A stretch of 64,000 nt of DNA from an uncultured Prevotella sp. (lineage in GTDB: Bacteria; Bacteroidota; Bacteroidia; Bacteroidales; Bacteroidaceae). How positions within the stretch are numbered: the stretch's first letter is position 1; each line of letters starts with the position of its first letter. The stretch lies in assembly GCA_947170265.1 (NCBI GenBank), contig CAMVSV010000007.1, positions 1 to 64,000 of the forward strand, written 5' to 3'. The position numbers and the translations under genes are program-made. Below are positions 9,551-17,525 of this stretch, in pieces. Below the pieces are notes generated by a model. It was not told where the DNA came from. It did no database searches and saw nothing but the letters and a program-made list of their open reading frames with translations.

Positions 9551-10384
9551 ATGAAAAAACTATTATCAATTCTGTTAATGCTCACAGGAGCAATGATTGC
9601 AAGTGCTGCCACAGGAGATGACAGCAAACTCATGGGATCGTGGAACTACCCCGTAGGAACAGCCATCGCTGACCCAGAAGGAGTGTCTGTGGTACTCTTC
9701 CCTAATAGCTGGAAGAGAAGCATAGATGAAGGCAGCGACCCTGCCAAACAAATGATGATCTACTACGATACCAACTTCGTGAAAGCTGGCGAACAGATGT
9801 CAACCATCAGAAACTTCGGCGACGAGTACGACATTCCCAACTCACTCATCATACCTTTCTACAAAGGTGCCAAAGCCAAGAAAGGCGACATTCTTCTTAC
9901 ATGGTGGCAGAGCGGATCGGGCATGCAAAGGGCTATCGTCGTCGACGACAAGAACCCGGAGGAACCCATCGTGCACTATCTGGACCTGGGCTACGAGGGC
10001 GACGGCAGCGGCATGGCAGAGAGACACGACAACGAGCAACTCAAACCCAACTCCTTCATTGTACTGAAAGACGGCACATGGATGCCGGGAATGCAGATAA
10101 TGGTGGCAGAGGGCACAGACCAGATGGTTGGCACAATCATCAACGCCACCGACGACAAGGTTCTCTACATGGGCTTCAGCACACTGCATGTGGCACGAAA
10201 GGTTGACTGCAAGCTCCTGCCACTGAAGCCATCGTTCTCCACGGGCAAAGAGGCTAAAGCCGACTTCGCCGGCAAGTACCGCACTGGCTACAAGGTGAAG
10301 AAATACAACAAGAAGATTGGTCGCGTTTGGGTAGAGAGAGATGGTGACACAAAGGTCATGAGCATCTTCGAGGTGGTGCAATGA
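9551..10384 (+). CDS. Secreted protein of unknown function inside the exopolysaccharide cluster
   Basis: I do not recognise this family. A clear signal peptide (ending near A-S-A-A) is followed by about 255 residues with mixed beta-rich character (WNYPVGTAIADPEGVSVVLF and several FIVLKDGTWMPG-like stretches). It has no lipobox and no further membrane segment, so it should be periplasmic or exported. It lies between the acetyltransferase and the WbsX-like gene, with non-coding DNA on both sides, and may be its own transcription unit although I see no clear TAnnTTTG box before it. A 7-bp hairpin without a T-run (10398-10430) follows. Confidence 0.7.
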   Translation: MKKLLSILLMLTGAMIASAATGDDSKLMGSWNYPVGTAIADPEGVSVVLFPNSWKRSIDEGSDPAKQMMIYYDTNFVKAGEQMSTIRNFGDEYDIPNSLIIPFYKGAKAKKGDILLTWWQSGSGMQRAIVVDDKNPEEPIVHYLDLGYEGDGSGMAERHDNEQLKPNSFIVLKDGTWMPGMQIMVAEGTDQMVGTIINATDDKVLYMGFSTLHVARKVDCKLLPLKPSFSTGKEAKADFAGKYRTGYKVKKYNKKIGRVWVERDGDTKVMSIFEVVQ

Positions 10385-10506
10385 GATAACCCAAACGGCA
10401 TGGCCAGCGTAAAACAAGACAAACCATGCCACGAGAACCTCTTGGCAAGAAGAAGTGTAGAAGGATGAAATAACATCGCCTCTGAACCCCTTTTTGCGAA
10501 AAAATC

Positions 10507-10785
10507 AATTCCGTGAAACAGTTAACAAATGTGAACGGAAAATATTCTCCGCACAGTGAGAAAACGAAAGAGCCACTTTTGCGTTGCGAAAGTGGCTCTT
10601 TTACCTTCCAAAAGAGGCTCTTTTGCACGCTAAAAGAGCCTCTTTTAAAATGCCTCTTTCAATCTCCTGATTTCCAACGAGTTACAAAGGCGATTTTTAG
10701 AGGTTTTCTTAGCCCCTAAATGTTAAAGAAATTGTTTATAATTTTACATCTCTTCACATTTATTTACAAAATGTTTCACGGAATT
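10507..10785. repeat. MITE-like dispersed repeat, copy A (about 279 bp)
   Basis: The segment starts AATTCCGTGAAACA and ends TGTTTCACGGAATT, a perfect 14-bp terminal inverted repeat. The interior (10560-10650) is a row of small palindromes built on AAAAGAGGCTCTTTT and AAAGAGCCACTTTT variants. The same order of motifs recurs at 58329-58608 in the same orientation. It has no coding capacity of its own. No obvious target duplication is visible. Confidence 0.75.
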
Positions 10786-10865
10786 TTTAGGAGTATTAAG
10801 GAAGCTTTTCCAAGCCATTTGCTTTGAAAAGCATGGAAAGTGAATGATATGTGTAGAAAAATAAC

Positions 10866-10873
10866 TACATTTG
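10866..10873 (+). promoter_or_regulatory. Promoter of the WbsX-like gene (-7 box TACATTTG)
   Basis: TACATTTG is a perfect -7 box that puts the transcript start near 10880. This excludes the upstream in-frame ATG at 10840 and supports translation from 10912. The -33 element is weak. Confidence 0.6.
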
Positions 10874-10911
10874 CAAATGCTTACACCCCTTTCACAAACC
10901 ACGAAAGAGAA

Positions 10912-12069
10912 ATGAACGCACGAGTAATAGCATATTATCTGCCACAGTTCCATCCCATACCAGAGAACGACAAGGTGTGGGGTCCGGGCTTCACCGAGTG
11001 GGTGAGCGTGGCGAAAGCCAAACCATTGTTCCGAGGACACTACCAGCCGAAGATACCCGCCGACCTGGGGTTCTACGACCTGCGTCTGCCCGAGACCCGC
11101 GAGCAACAGGCTCAGCTGGCGCGCGAAGCCGGAGTGGAGGGTTTCTGCTACTGGCACTACTGGTTTGGCAACGGACGGCAGCTGCTGGAGCGTCCGTTCA
11201 ACGAGGTACTCTCATCGGGCAAGCCCGACTTCCCTTTCTGTCTGGCATGGGCAAACCACGACTGGACCACAAAGACCTGGCAGCGAGGCAAAGGCAAGCT
11301 CAACTCAAGCACATATATAGCCAAACAGGAATATCCCGGCGACGATGACTACCGCCGCCACTTCAACTATGTGCTGCCGGCATTCCGCGACCACCGCTAC
11401 ATAACCATAGACGGGAAACCGGTGTTCAGCATTTTCGACCCATACCATTTCACCGACGTGAGCCACTTCATTGAGCTATGGCAGCAGCTGGCACATGAGA
11501 ACGGGCTGAAAGGCATCTACTTCATTGCCATCGGCAACAGCACCTCAACCATACGCCGGCGCCCCGACGGCAGCATTGAGAAAGTGATGCCCAACATAAA
11601 GAGCAGCGCCGAGGTATATGACGGTTTCCTGAAGTTGGGCTTCGACGGGGTGAACCCCTTTGGCAAGCCACGCGGCGAAATGATCATTACCGGCAAGAAC
11701 CGGCGACTCATGCAGAAGCTCACAAGGAAGCTGTTGCCGCAGCTGCCTGCCGTGAGGTTTGACTACGGAAAAACAGTGAAGCATTTCTTTGCTCCCGAAG
11801 ACAGATGGGAAAACGTGTTCCCCACAATCATGCCACAGTGGGACCGCAGTCCGCGTGCCGGCAACTACGACGGGGTGTATGTCAATGCCACGCCTGAGAA
11901 CTTCAGGGAACACATAAAGGATGCCCTTGAAGTGATAAGAGACAAGCAACCGGAACACAAGGTGCTCTTCCTGCGTTCATGGAACGAATGGGGAGAAGGC
12001 AACTATGTGGAGCCCGACGAGAAATACGGTCATGGTTTCCTTGACGCCCTGCGACAGGAGCTCTACTGA
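10912..12069 (+). CDS. WbsX/GH99-like domain glycan-processing protein
   Basis: The protein opens with MNARVIAYYLPQFHPIPEND and contains WGPGFTEW, FCYWHYWF and WNEWGEGNYVEP, hallmarks of the WbsX family (glycoside hydrolase 99-like domain). These are common in O-antigen and rhamnan clusters, sometimes fused to glycosyltransferases. There is no signal peptide, so it probably acts in the cytoplasm on lipid-linked intermediates or as part of a glycosyltransferase complex; its reaction is not established. The start at 10912 is chosen from the promoter at 10866-10873 and the family start. The next gene follows after 45 bases. Confidence 0.82.
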   Translation: MNARVIAYYLPQFHPIPENDKVWGPGFTEWVSVAKAKPLFRGHYQPKIPADLGFYDLRLPETREQQAQLAREAGVEGFCYWHYWFGNGRQLLERPFNEVLSSGKPDFPFCLAWANHDWTTKTWQRGKGKLNSSTYIAKQEYPGDDDYRRHFNYVLPAFRDHRYITIDGKPVFSIFDPYHFTDVSHFIELWQQLAHENGLKGIYFIAIGNSTSTIRRRPDGSIEKVMPNIKSSAEVYDGFLKLGFDGVNPFGKPRGEMIITGKNRRLMQKLTRKLLPQLPAVRFDYGKTVKHFFAPEDRWENVFPTIMPQWDRSPRAGNYDGVYVNATPENFREHIKDALEVIRDKQPEHKVLFLRSWNEWGEGNYVEPDEKYGHGFLDALRQELY

Positions 12070-12114
12070 GTTACGGTCACCAACCGGCAATAACCACACC
12101 ACACACAAAGGAGA

Positions 12115-13149
12115 ATGATACAAGCAGGCATAATAGGACATTTTGCTTTCGGCAAGGAGAGCTGCAGCGGACAGGTGATAAAGACCAGGATAGTGGCACA
12201 GGAACTGCAACGCGAGTTGACGGAAGACCAGGTGGCATGCTACGACACCCACGGTGGCTGGCGCTTTCTGCTCCGTCTGCCGGTGGTGGCATGGAGAGCG
12301 GTTCGCAGCAGCCGCAACGTGATAATGATGCCAGCCTACAGTGGCATTCATTTCATAACACCGGCTATAAGCCTGTTCAACCTCCTACTCCACCGAAGGC
12401 TTCACTACATAGTTATTGGCGGATGGCTGCCCGACTACATGAAGCGTTTCACACTGCTCAGAGCCATGCTCAAACGCTTCAGCAACATTTATGTGGAGAC
12501 AACAGCAATGAAAGAGGCGCTGCAACGTTGCGGGATGAACAACGTGGTGGTGATGCCCAACTTCAAGCCACTGAGCATTGTAAGCGAGGAACAGCTCCCA
12601 CCGATGCCGCATCCACCCTACAGACTCTGCACCTTCTCAAGGGTCATGAAGGAGAAAGGCATAGAAGATGCCGTCAATGCCGTGAAGACATGCAATGAAA
12701 GACACGGTGCCACCGTGTTTACCCTCGACGTTTACGGTCAGGTGCAGCAACCCGAATGGTTTGAACGGCTTATGAATGGTCAGCCCGACAGCATAAGATA
12801 CTGCGGAACGGTGCCATTCGACAAAACCACCGACACACTGAAAGACTATTTCGCACTGCTATTCCCTACCTATTACAAGGGAGAAGCCTTTGCCGGCACA
12901 CTCATCGATGCCATGGCATCAGCACTGCCCGTGATAGCCAGCGACTGGCATGCCAACCCCGAGATTGTTGACGACCGCCACACCGGGTTGCTCTTTCCAA
13001 CCCATTCCGTGGAAAAGCTCACAGAGATTCTCAACGAGATAGCCGCCAATCCTGAAAGACTCTACGACATGCGCAGCAACTGCATAAGGAAAGCCAGGCT
13101 GTTTCAGCCACAAGAGGTAATACAAACGCTATTGAGCAACCTTGATTAA
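12115..13149 (+). CDS. Glycosyltransferase family 4
   Basis: This is a GT-B fold protein of 344 residues. The C-terminal nucleotide-sugar domain has CTFSRVMKEKGIEDAV and the acidic motif region PTYYKGEAFAGTLIDAMA, followed by ALPVIASDWHANPEIV, which is typical of family 4. It is predicted to be cytoplasmic or membrane-associated and to extend the exopolysaccharide repeat unit. The heparinase-like gene begins 12 bases after its stop, so the three genes from 10912 form one transcription unit. Confidence 0.87.
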   Translation: MIQAGIIGHFAFGKESCSGQVIKTRIVAQELQRELTEDQVACYDTHGGWRFLLRLPVVAWRAVRSSRNVIMMPAYSGIHFITPAISLFNLLLHRRLHYIVIGGWLPDYMKRFTLLRAMLKRFSNIYVETTAMKEALQRCGMNNVVVMPNFKPLSIVSEEQLPPMPHPPYRLCTFSRVMKEKGIEDAVNAVKTCNERHGATVFTLDVYGQVQQPEWFERLMNGQPDSIRYCGTVPFDKTTDTLKDYFALLFPTYYKGEAFAGTLIDAMASALPVIASDWHANPEIVDDRHTGLLFPTHSVEKLTEILNEIAANPERLYDMRSNCIRKARLFQPQEVIQTLLSNLD

Positions 13150-13161
13150 CAACCATACTCC

Positions 13162-15072
13162 ATGAAGACCAGACTATTCTTCCTACTCGCCATAATGCTC
13201 ATGCTCGTGAACATTATGGCACAGCCACTGCCCATGGGCAGCAGTTATGACAGGCAACAGCTGGAGAGCATGATTGCCATGCCGGGGGAGTTCACACCGC
13301 TGCCCACGGCAGACTCGTCGTTCTGGCAAGACAATGTACCCGAGTCCATGAGACAGGCTTACATTGACGAGGGCAACGCACTGCTGACAGCCACATGGGA
13401 CAGCATTCCCCAACAGCTGTTTGCAGAATACAGGGAGAAAGGCAACCGCAACAACTACGAGAAACGGCTGTTTCAACGACGCAGCCAACTCGCAGTGCTG
13501 GTAATGGCAGAGATAATGGAACATAGTGGACGCTTCATGCCGCAGATAGCCAATGGCATGCGCACCATCAACAACGAGACATGGTGGGGCGTGCCGGCAC
13601 ACTATCCTACAAACCATCCCATGAGGGAAAACCAAGTGGTGGAACTCTTCAGCTCAGAAACAGCCTGCCTGATGGCATGGACGCTTTACATGCTGCGTGA
13701 CGAGATAGAGAAGACCGACAAGACTCTATACCAACAGACCCTCGACGAGATAAACCGCCGCATGCTCTCACCCGCAGCAAGCCACGCCTACGACTGGAAA
13801 CGGCGCACCAGCAACTGGAACCCATGGATTTGTTCCAACTGGCTTACATGCGTGTTGCTATGTGAAGCCAACCGCACACGCCAGATAGATGCCATAATGC
13901 AGATACTGGTAAGCATGGAAACATTCTACAACAGCTATCCCGAAGACGGAGGATGCGACGAAGGTCCCGACTACTGGGACAAGGCAGCAGGCTCGTTTTC
14001 CGAATGTCTGATGCTCATAGACAAAGCCACCGACGGCAAGCTCACCATGCGTCACGACACCAAGCTCGCAAACATGGCATCGTATATCTATCGCACATAC
14101 ATTGGTGGAGGATACTACATAAACTTTGCCGATGCACACCCTACGGTGAAGCCACATACAAACATTCTCTTCAACTTTGCCGAATATATCGGCGACGACA
14201 CCATGAAACGCTATGCAGCCTATCTGGGAAAACGAGACAGCATCCTCGTTGAGCCGCAAAAGGCGTTCAAGGCATCGGGAAACATTCCACAGCTCGGACG
14301 AGAGCTGATATTTCTAAGTCGCATACAGCAATATGCTGCAGCAGCACCGCAGGAACCACAACAGCAAAACAACTGGATGCCGGGGCATGAGGTGCTCATA
14401 AACCAAGCCGACGAACTGCTGCTCGCAGCCAAGGGCGGCAACAACGGAGAGAACCATAACCACAACGACGTGGGAAACTTCATCATCTACGGCAACTCAC
14501 AGCCGCTGATCATCGACCTCGGAGTGGGAGCCTACAACGACAAGACCTTCAGCAGCCACCGATATGAGATTGAGAACACGCGGTCGGCTTACCACAATGT
14601 GCCGATAATAAACGGTGAGGAGCAGCAGAACGGTTCTTCCTTCGGCTCACGGAACGCCCTTTTCAACACCAACGGCAGTACCACAACGCTCACCATGGAC
14701 ATTGCCAAGGCCTATCCCACGGAAGCAAGAGTGAAGAAGTGGATACGCACCTACCAGCAGTCGTCCTCGCAGGGCATAACCATTACCGACGACTACAGGC
14801 TCAGGAAGTTCCTGATGCCGTCGCAGATAGTGCTCATCTGCCATGGGAAACCCACCTTGGCAACCCCCGGCACTATACGTCTGAAAAGCAACAGCGGCAA
14901 CTATGAGCTACACTACGATCCAAGCGAACTCACTCCCGACATAGAGAAGATAACCACCCTCGACACCTCTACCAAGAATTCATGGAAGAAGGCATCGATC
15001 TACCGCATACTGCTCACCATCAACAGCCACGCAAAGAAAGGAATGGTGACATACAGCATAACAGGTCGGTGA
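13162..15072 (+). CDS. Secreted heparinase II/III-like polysaccharide lyase
   Basis: A signal peptide (ending M-A-Q) is followed by an alpha/alpha-toroid domain (about 90-380, with NWNPWICSNW and CDEGPDYWDKAAG) and a beta-sheet heparinase II/III C-terminal domain with the HNHNDVGNF signature near residue 430. Family members are polysaccharide lyases or hydrolases acting on uronic-acid-containing glycans. Its place inside the synthesis cluster suggests it trims or clears the cell's own polymer in the periplasm, as AlgL does in alginate systems. If so, the polymer should contain a uronic acid. The length of 636 residues fits the family. Confidence 0.85.
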   Translation: MKTRLFFLLAIMLMLVNIMAQPLPMGSSYDRQQLESMIAMPGEFTPLPTADSSFWQDNVPESMRQAYIDEGNALLTATWDSIPQQLFAEYREKGNRNNYEKRLFQRRSQLAVLVMAEIMEHSGRFMPQIANGMRTINNETWWGVPAHYPTNHPMRENQVVELFSSETACLMAWTLYMLRDEIEKTDKTLYQQTLDEINRRMLSPAASHAYDWKRRTSNWNPWICSNWLTCVLLCEANRTRQIDAIMQILVSMETFYNSYPEDGGCDEGPDYWDKAAGSFSECLMLIDKATDGKLTMRHDTKLANMASYIYRTYIGGGYYINFADAHPTVKPHTNILFNFAEYIGDDTMKRYAAYLGKRDSILVEPQKAFKASGNIPQLGRELIFLSRIQQYAAAAPQEPQQQNNWMPGHEVLINQADELLLAAKGGNNGENHNHNDVGNFIIYGNSQPLIIDLGVGAYNDKTFSSHRYEIENTRSAYHNVPIINGEEQQNGSSFGSRNALFNTNGSTTTLTMDIAKAYPTEARVKKWIRTYQQSSSQGITITDDYRLRKFLMPSQIVLICHGKPTLATPGTIRLKSNSGNYELHYDPSELTPDIEKITTLDTSTKNSWKKASIYRILLTINSHAKKGMVTYSITGR

Positions 15073-15101
15073 AAAACAGAAAGCAAAATATCCGTATAAA
15101 G

Positions 15102-15134
15102 TTGGCAGACATAAGAAAAACTTTTGTAACTTTG
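15102..15134 (+). promoter_or_regulatory. Promoter of the glycosyltransferase at 15163
   Basis: TTG at 15102-15104 and TAACTTTG at 15127-15134, spaced by 22 bases, match the Bacteroidetes promoter. Confidence 0.6.
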
Positions 15135-15162
15135 CAGCCGCAACAAACGGATACAAGCTAAA

Positions 15163-15963
15163 ATGAATCAAGAACTCGTTTCAGTCATCATGCCTACATT
15201 CAATGCCGGTAAGTTTCTTGCCAGCAGCATTGACAGTATCCTTGGACAAACATACCGGAACCTGGAGCTCGTCATCACCGACGACCACTCAACCGACCCG
15301 CTCACACTCGACCTGTTGCGCAAATACAGTGAGCAAGACCAAAGGGTGAGAGTGTTCTACATGAGTGAGAACAAAGGAGCCGGACACGCACGCAACAACA
15401 GCATAGAACAGGCCAAAGGACGATACATAGCCTTCTGCGACAGCGACGACCGCTGGACTACCGACAAGCTTGAGAAGCAACTGAGCTTCATGAAGAAGAA
15501 AGACTGCGCACTGAGCTACACCTCCTACATCATCTGCGACAAGGCAGACCAGGAGACCGGCATCTGTATAGCCCCGGAGCGAGTGAGTTTCAACATGCTC
15601 AAGCGTGACAACAAGATTGGTTGCCTCACCGCCATTTACGACATAGAGAAGCTCGGAGAGAAGTTCTACATGCCGCTGCTGCGCAAAAGACAAGACTGGG
15701 CACTCTTCCTTACCATTCTCCGTAAGTGCCGCATGGCATACGGCATGACCGAGCCTTTGGCTTTCTATCGCAACCGTAGCAATTCAGTGTCGAGCAACAA
15801 GTTCTCGTTGGTGAAGTTCAACGTGAAGGTCTACGAAACCATCCTTGGTTTCTCCCGTCTGAAAGCCTACATGTATTTCTTCCTGTTCTTCATCCCCACA
15901 TATTATGCCAAGGTGATTAGGAAAACCATTGACAGCCGGAAATATCTCAAGAACAAGAAATAA
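15163..15963 (+). CDS. Glycosyltransferase family 2
   Basis: This is a GT-A fold protein with VSVIMPTFNAGKFL at the start, ITDDHSTDP and a DxD-type site (IAFCDSDDRW). The family 2 catalytic domain covers about residues 5-200, followed by a short, partly hydrophobic basic tail (YMYFFLFFIPTYY) that probably anchors it to the membrane. It is expected to add one sugar in the exopolysaccharide pathway. It has its own promoter, and the duplicated palindromic promoter region follows. Confidence 0.87.
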   Translation: MNQELVSVIMPTFNAGKFLASSIDSILGQTYRNLELVITDDHSTDPLTLDLLRKYSEQDQRVRVFYMSENKGAGHARNNSIEQAKGRYIAFCDSDDRWTTDKLEKQLSFMKKKDCALSYTSYIICDKADQETGICIAPERVSFNMLKRDNKIGCLTAIYDIEKLGEKFYMPLLRKRQDWALFLTILRKCRMAYGMTEPLAFYRNRSNSVSSNKFSLVKFNVKVYETILGFSRLKAYMYFFLFFIPTYYAKVIRKTIDSRKYLKNKK

Positions 15964-15997
15964 CCCCTCCACATTCCCTCATTTTTAGTTTAGCGCA

Positions 15998-16147
15998 AAG
16001 GTACTTTCGCTCGACAATGAAAAGAAAAGCAAGCTTTCCTTTTGCATTGTTCTCGCTTATTCTACACCTTTGAAGAAGGTACTTTCGCTCGACAATGAAA
16101 AGAAAAGCAAGCTTTCCTTTTGCATTGTTCTCGCTTATTCGTACCTT
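15998..16147. repeat. Tandem duplication of a 65-bp imperfect palindrome with promoter elements
   Basis: Two apparently identical 65-bp copies lie at 15998-16062 and 16076-16140, separated by 13 bases (period 78). Each copy is itself an imperfect palindrome: the left arm around ACAATGAAAAGAAAAGC pairs with CTTTCCTTTTGCATTGT, and in the second copy the outer ends AAGGTAC and GTACCTT also pair. A consensus promoter exits the second copy. The first copy exits into TACACCTTTG, the same box with two extra bases. Confidence 0.8.
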
Positions 16148-16149
16148 TG
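16119..16149 (+). promoter_or_regulatory. Promoter of the sugar-phosphate transferase gene
   Basis: TTTG at 16119-16122 and TACCTTTG at 16142-16149, spaced by 19 bases, form a consensus promoter. The -33 box lies inside the second palindromic repeat and the -7 box just after it. The transcript leader would be about 105 bases. Confidence 0.75.
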
Positions 16150-16261
16150 CACGCACATTTGAAAAAAATGTGAGAAAAATCCATTCCCATATAATAAAAA
16201 GAGGGAATTTGCGTTCTATTATTAGAATGATGGAAAAGCTGTAACAGAAATCATCTTCTGC

Positions 16262-16891
16262 ATGACAATTAGAAAAACTGAATATATCCCTGACGGTATG
16301 ACAAGCTTTGAACGCAATGTAAAACGTATTGTTGACTTATGCGTGGCTATGGTATGCCTTATTGTGTTCTCACCACTGTTCCTCATCTGCTACATCCTCG
16401 TGAAACGTGAAGATGGAGGACCTGCCATATTCAAACAGGAACGTATAGGACGTTTCGGACGACCATTCTACATATATAAGTTCAGGAGCATGGTGGTTGA
16501 TGCCGAAAAGGATGGACCAGAGCTGTTCAAGCACGAGAAAGACGACCGCATGACCAAGATCGGGCGCTTCCTGAGAGACCATCACCTTGACGAGCTGCCT
16601 CAGCTGTGGAACGTCTTCACAGGTGACATGGCGTTTGTAGGTCCTCGTCCGGAGCGCAAGTATTATATCGACCAAATCATGGAGCGCGACCCGCGCTATG
16701 TTTATCTCTACCAGATACGTCCCGGAGTGACTTCCTATGCCACTCTCTACAACGGATATACCGATACCATGGAGAAGATGCTGCGCCGTTTGGAGCTTGA
16801 CCTTTATTATCTGGAGCATCGCTCGTGGTGGTTTGACTTCAAAATCCTCGGAATGACATTTGTGAGCATCGTGTTCGGCAAGAAGTTCTAA
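16262..16891 (+). CDS. Undecaprenyl-phosphate sugar-1-phosphate transferase (initiating transferase)
   Basis: This is a bacterial sugar transferase of the WbaP/WcaJ/PglC catalytic type. One membrane helix (about 25-48) is followed by a cytosolic catalytic domain with KFRSMVVDAE, HLDELPQLWNVFTGDM and FVGPRPERK. It moves a sugar-1-phosphate from a nucleotide sugar to undecaprenyl phosphate, the first step of repeat-unit assembly. It lacks the N-terminal four-helix region of long WbaP forms (209 residues). It is transcribed separately from the rest of the cluster behind the duplicated palindromic promoter, so this first committed step may be controlled independently. Confidence 0.92.
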   Translation: MTIRKTEYIPDGMTSFERNVKRIVDLCVAMVCLIVFSPLFLICYILVKREDGGPAIFKQERIGRFGRPFYIYKFRSMVVDAEKDGPELFKHEKDDRMTKIGRFLRDHHLDELPQLWNVFTGDMAFVGPRPERKYYIDQIMERDPRYVYLYQIRPGVTSYATLYNGYTDTMEKMLRRLELDLYYLEHRSWWFDFKILGMTFVSIVFGKKF

Positions 16892-16947
16892 ACCAAGAGA
16901 CGTGAACAGACATACAAGGAAACGACATTTTTTCATATAAGACCAAC

Positions 16948-16987
16948 AAAAAAGGATGCAAGCCTGTGAAAGCTTGCATCCTTTTTT
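16948..16987. terminator. Bidirectional intrinsic terminator
   Basis: The stem GGATGCAAGC (16954-16963) pairs with GCTTGCATCC (16972-16981), flanked by six A and six T. It lies between converging genes and should stop transcription from both sides. Confidence 0.85.
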
Positions 16988-17045
16988 GCTTATCATCAAT
17001 CCCCAGCTCGCAAATTTTCTTTGCCCACTCGGCTTAATCCACTTG

Positions 17046-17525
17046 TCACATCCGCTTGAAATACAATCGGAGCATGTCGTCCTTGAGTATCATCTTGCTG
17101 CCGCTCACCGACTCTATGGTGAATGTCTCATCGAGCTGGTTAATTCCGAAGGGACGCAACTCGTCAACATTGGTGACCTCTGGGTCGCCATCGGCTTTGT
17201 CGTGATAGCGTATGTCGTAGATGTGTATCGACGTTTTGTTCTTTATTGTCATGTGCATCACGAAGCCCTGTCCGGTGGTGCTGGTCTCGCTGCGGTCGTT
17301 CACTGTCATCAATCGTGCCTGAATGCTCCAGAATATGAGGTCGTTGCTGAAGTCCTTGACTCCACCTGTCTCTAACGTGTCAACCTTCACCAGATGCCAG
17401 TAGCCGTCTTGTTTCTTGTTGTTGGGATGGTCTATGACCGAACAGCCGCCAACGACAAACACCGCACATGCGAGAAAGGCTGCCACTGCGAGCTGTTTCT
17501 TTTGTATTTTTCTCATTATCTTCAT
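17046..17525 (-). CDS. Lipocalin-like lipoprotein paired with Wzi
   Basis: This is a lipoprotein with a lipobox (VVGGC) after a basic, hydrophobic leader, then about 130 residues with the GYWHLVKVDTL opening and alternating strands seen in lipocalin-like beta-barrel domains. I chose the start at 17525 because its ATG overlaps the Wzi stop codon (ATGA); the open frame runs upstream to 17624 inside the Wzi gene. Translational coupling to Wzi suggests an outer-membrane or periplasmic helper in capsule attachment. Its binding partner is not known. Confidence 0.75.
   Translation of the reverse strand: MKIMRKIQKKQLAVAAFLACAVFVVGGCSVIDHPNNKKQDGYWHLVKVDTLETGGVKDFSNDLIFWSIQARLMTVNDRSETSTTGQGFVMHMTIKNKTSIHIYDIRYHDKADGDPEVTNVDELRPFGINQLDETFTIESVSGSKMILKDDMLRLYFKRM

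Noticed and set aside
10840..10911. Upstream start for the WbsX-like gene
   Set aside because: A perfect -7 box at 10866-10873 lies inside this extension, so the mRNA would begin downstream of the ATG.
15998..16147. Invertible promoter as in Bacteroides capsule loci
   Set aside because: The palindromes are in direct tandem, with no separate distant inverted repeat pair around a promoter and no neighbouring invertase gene.
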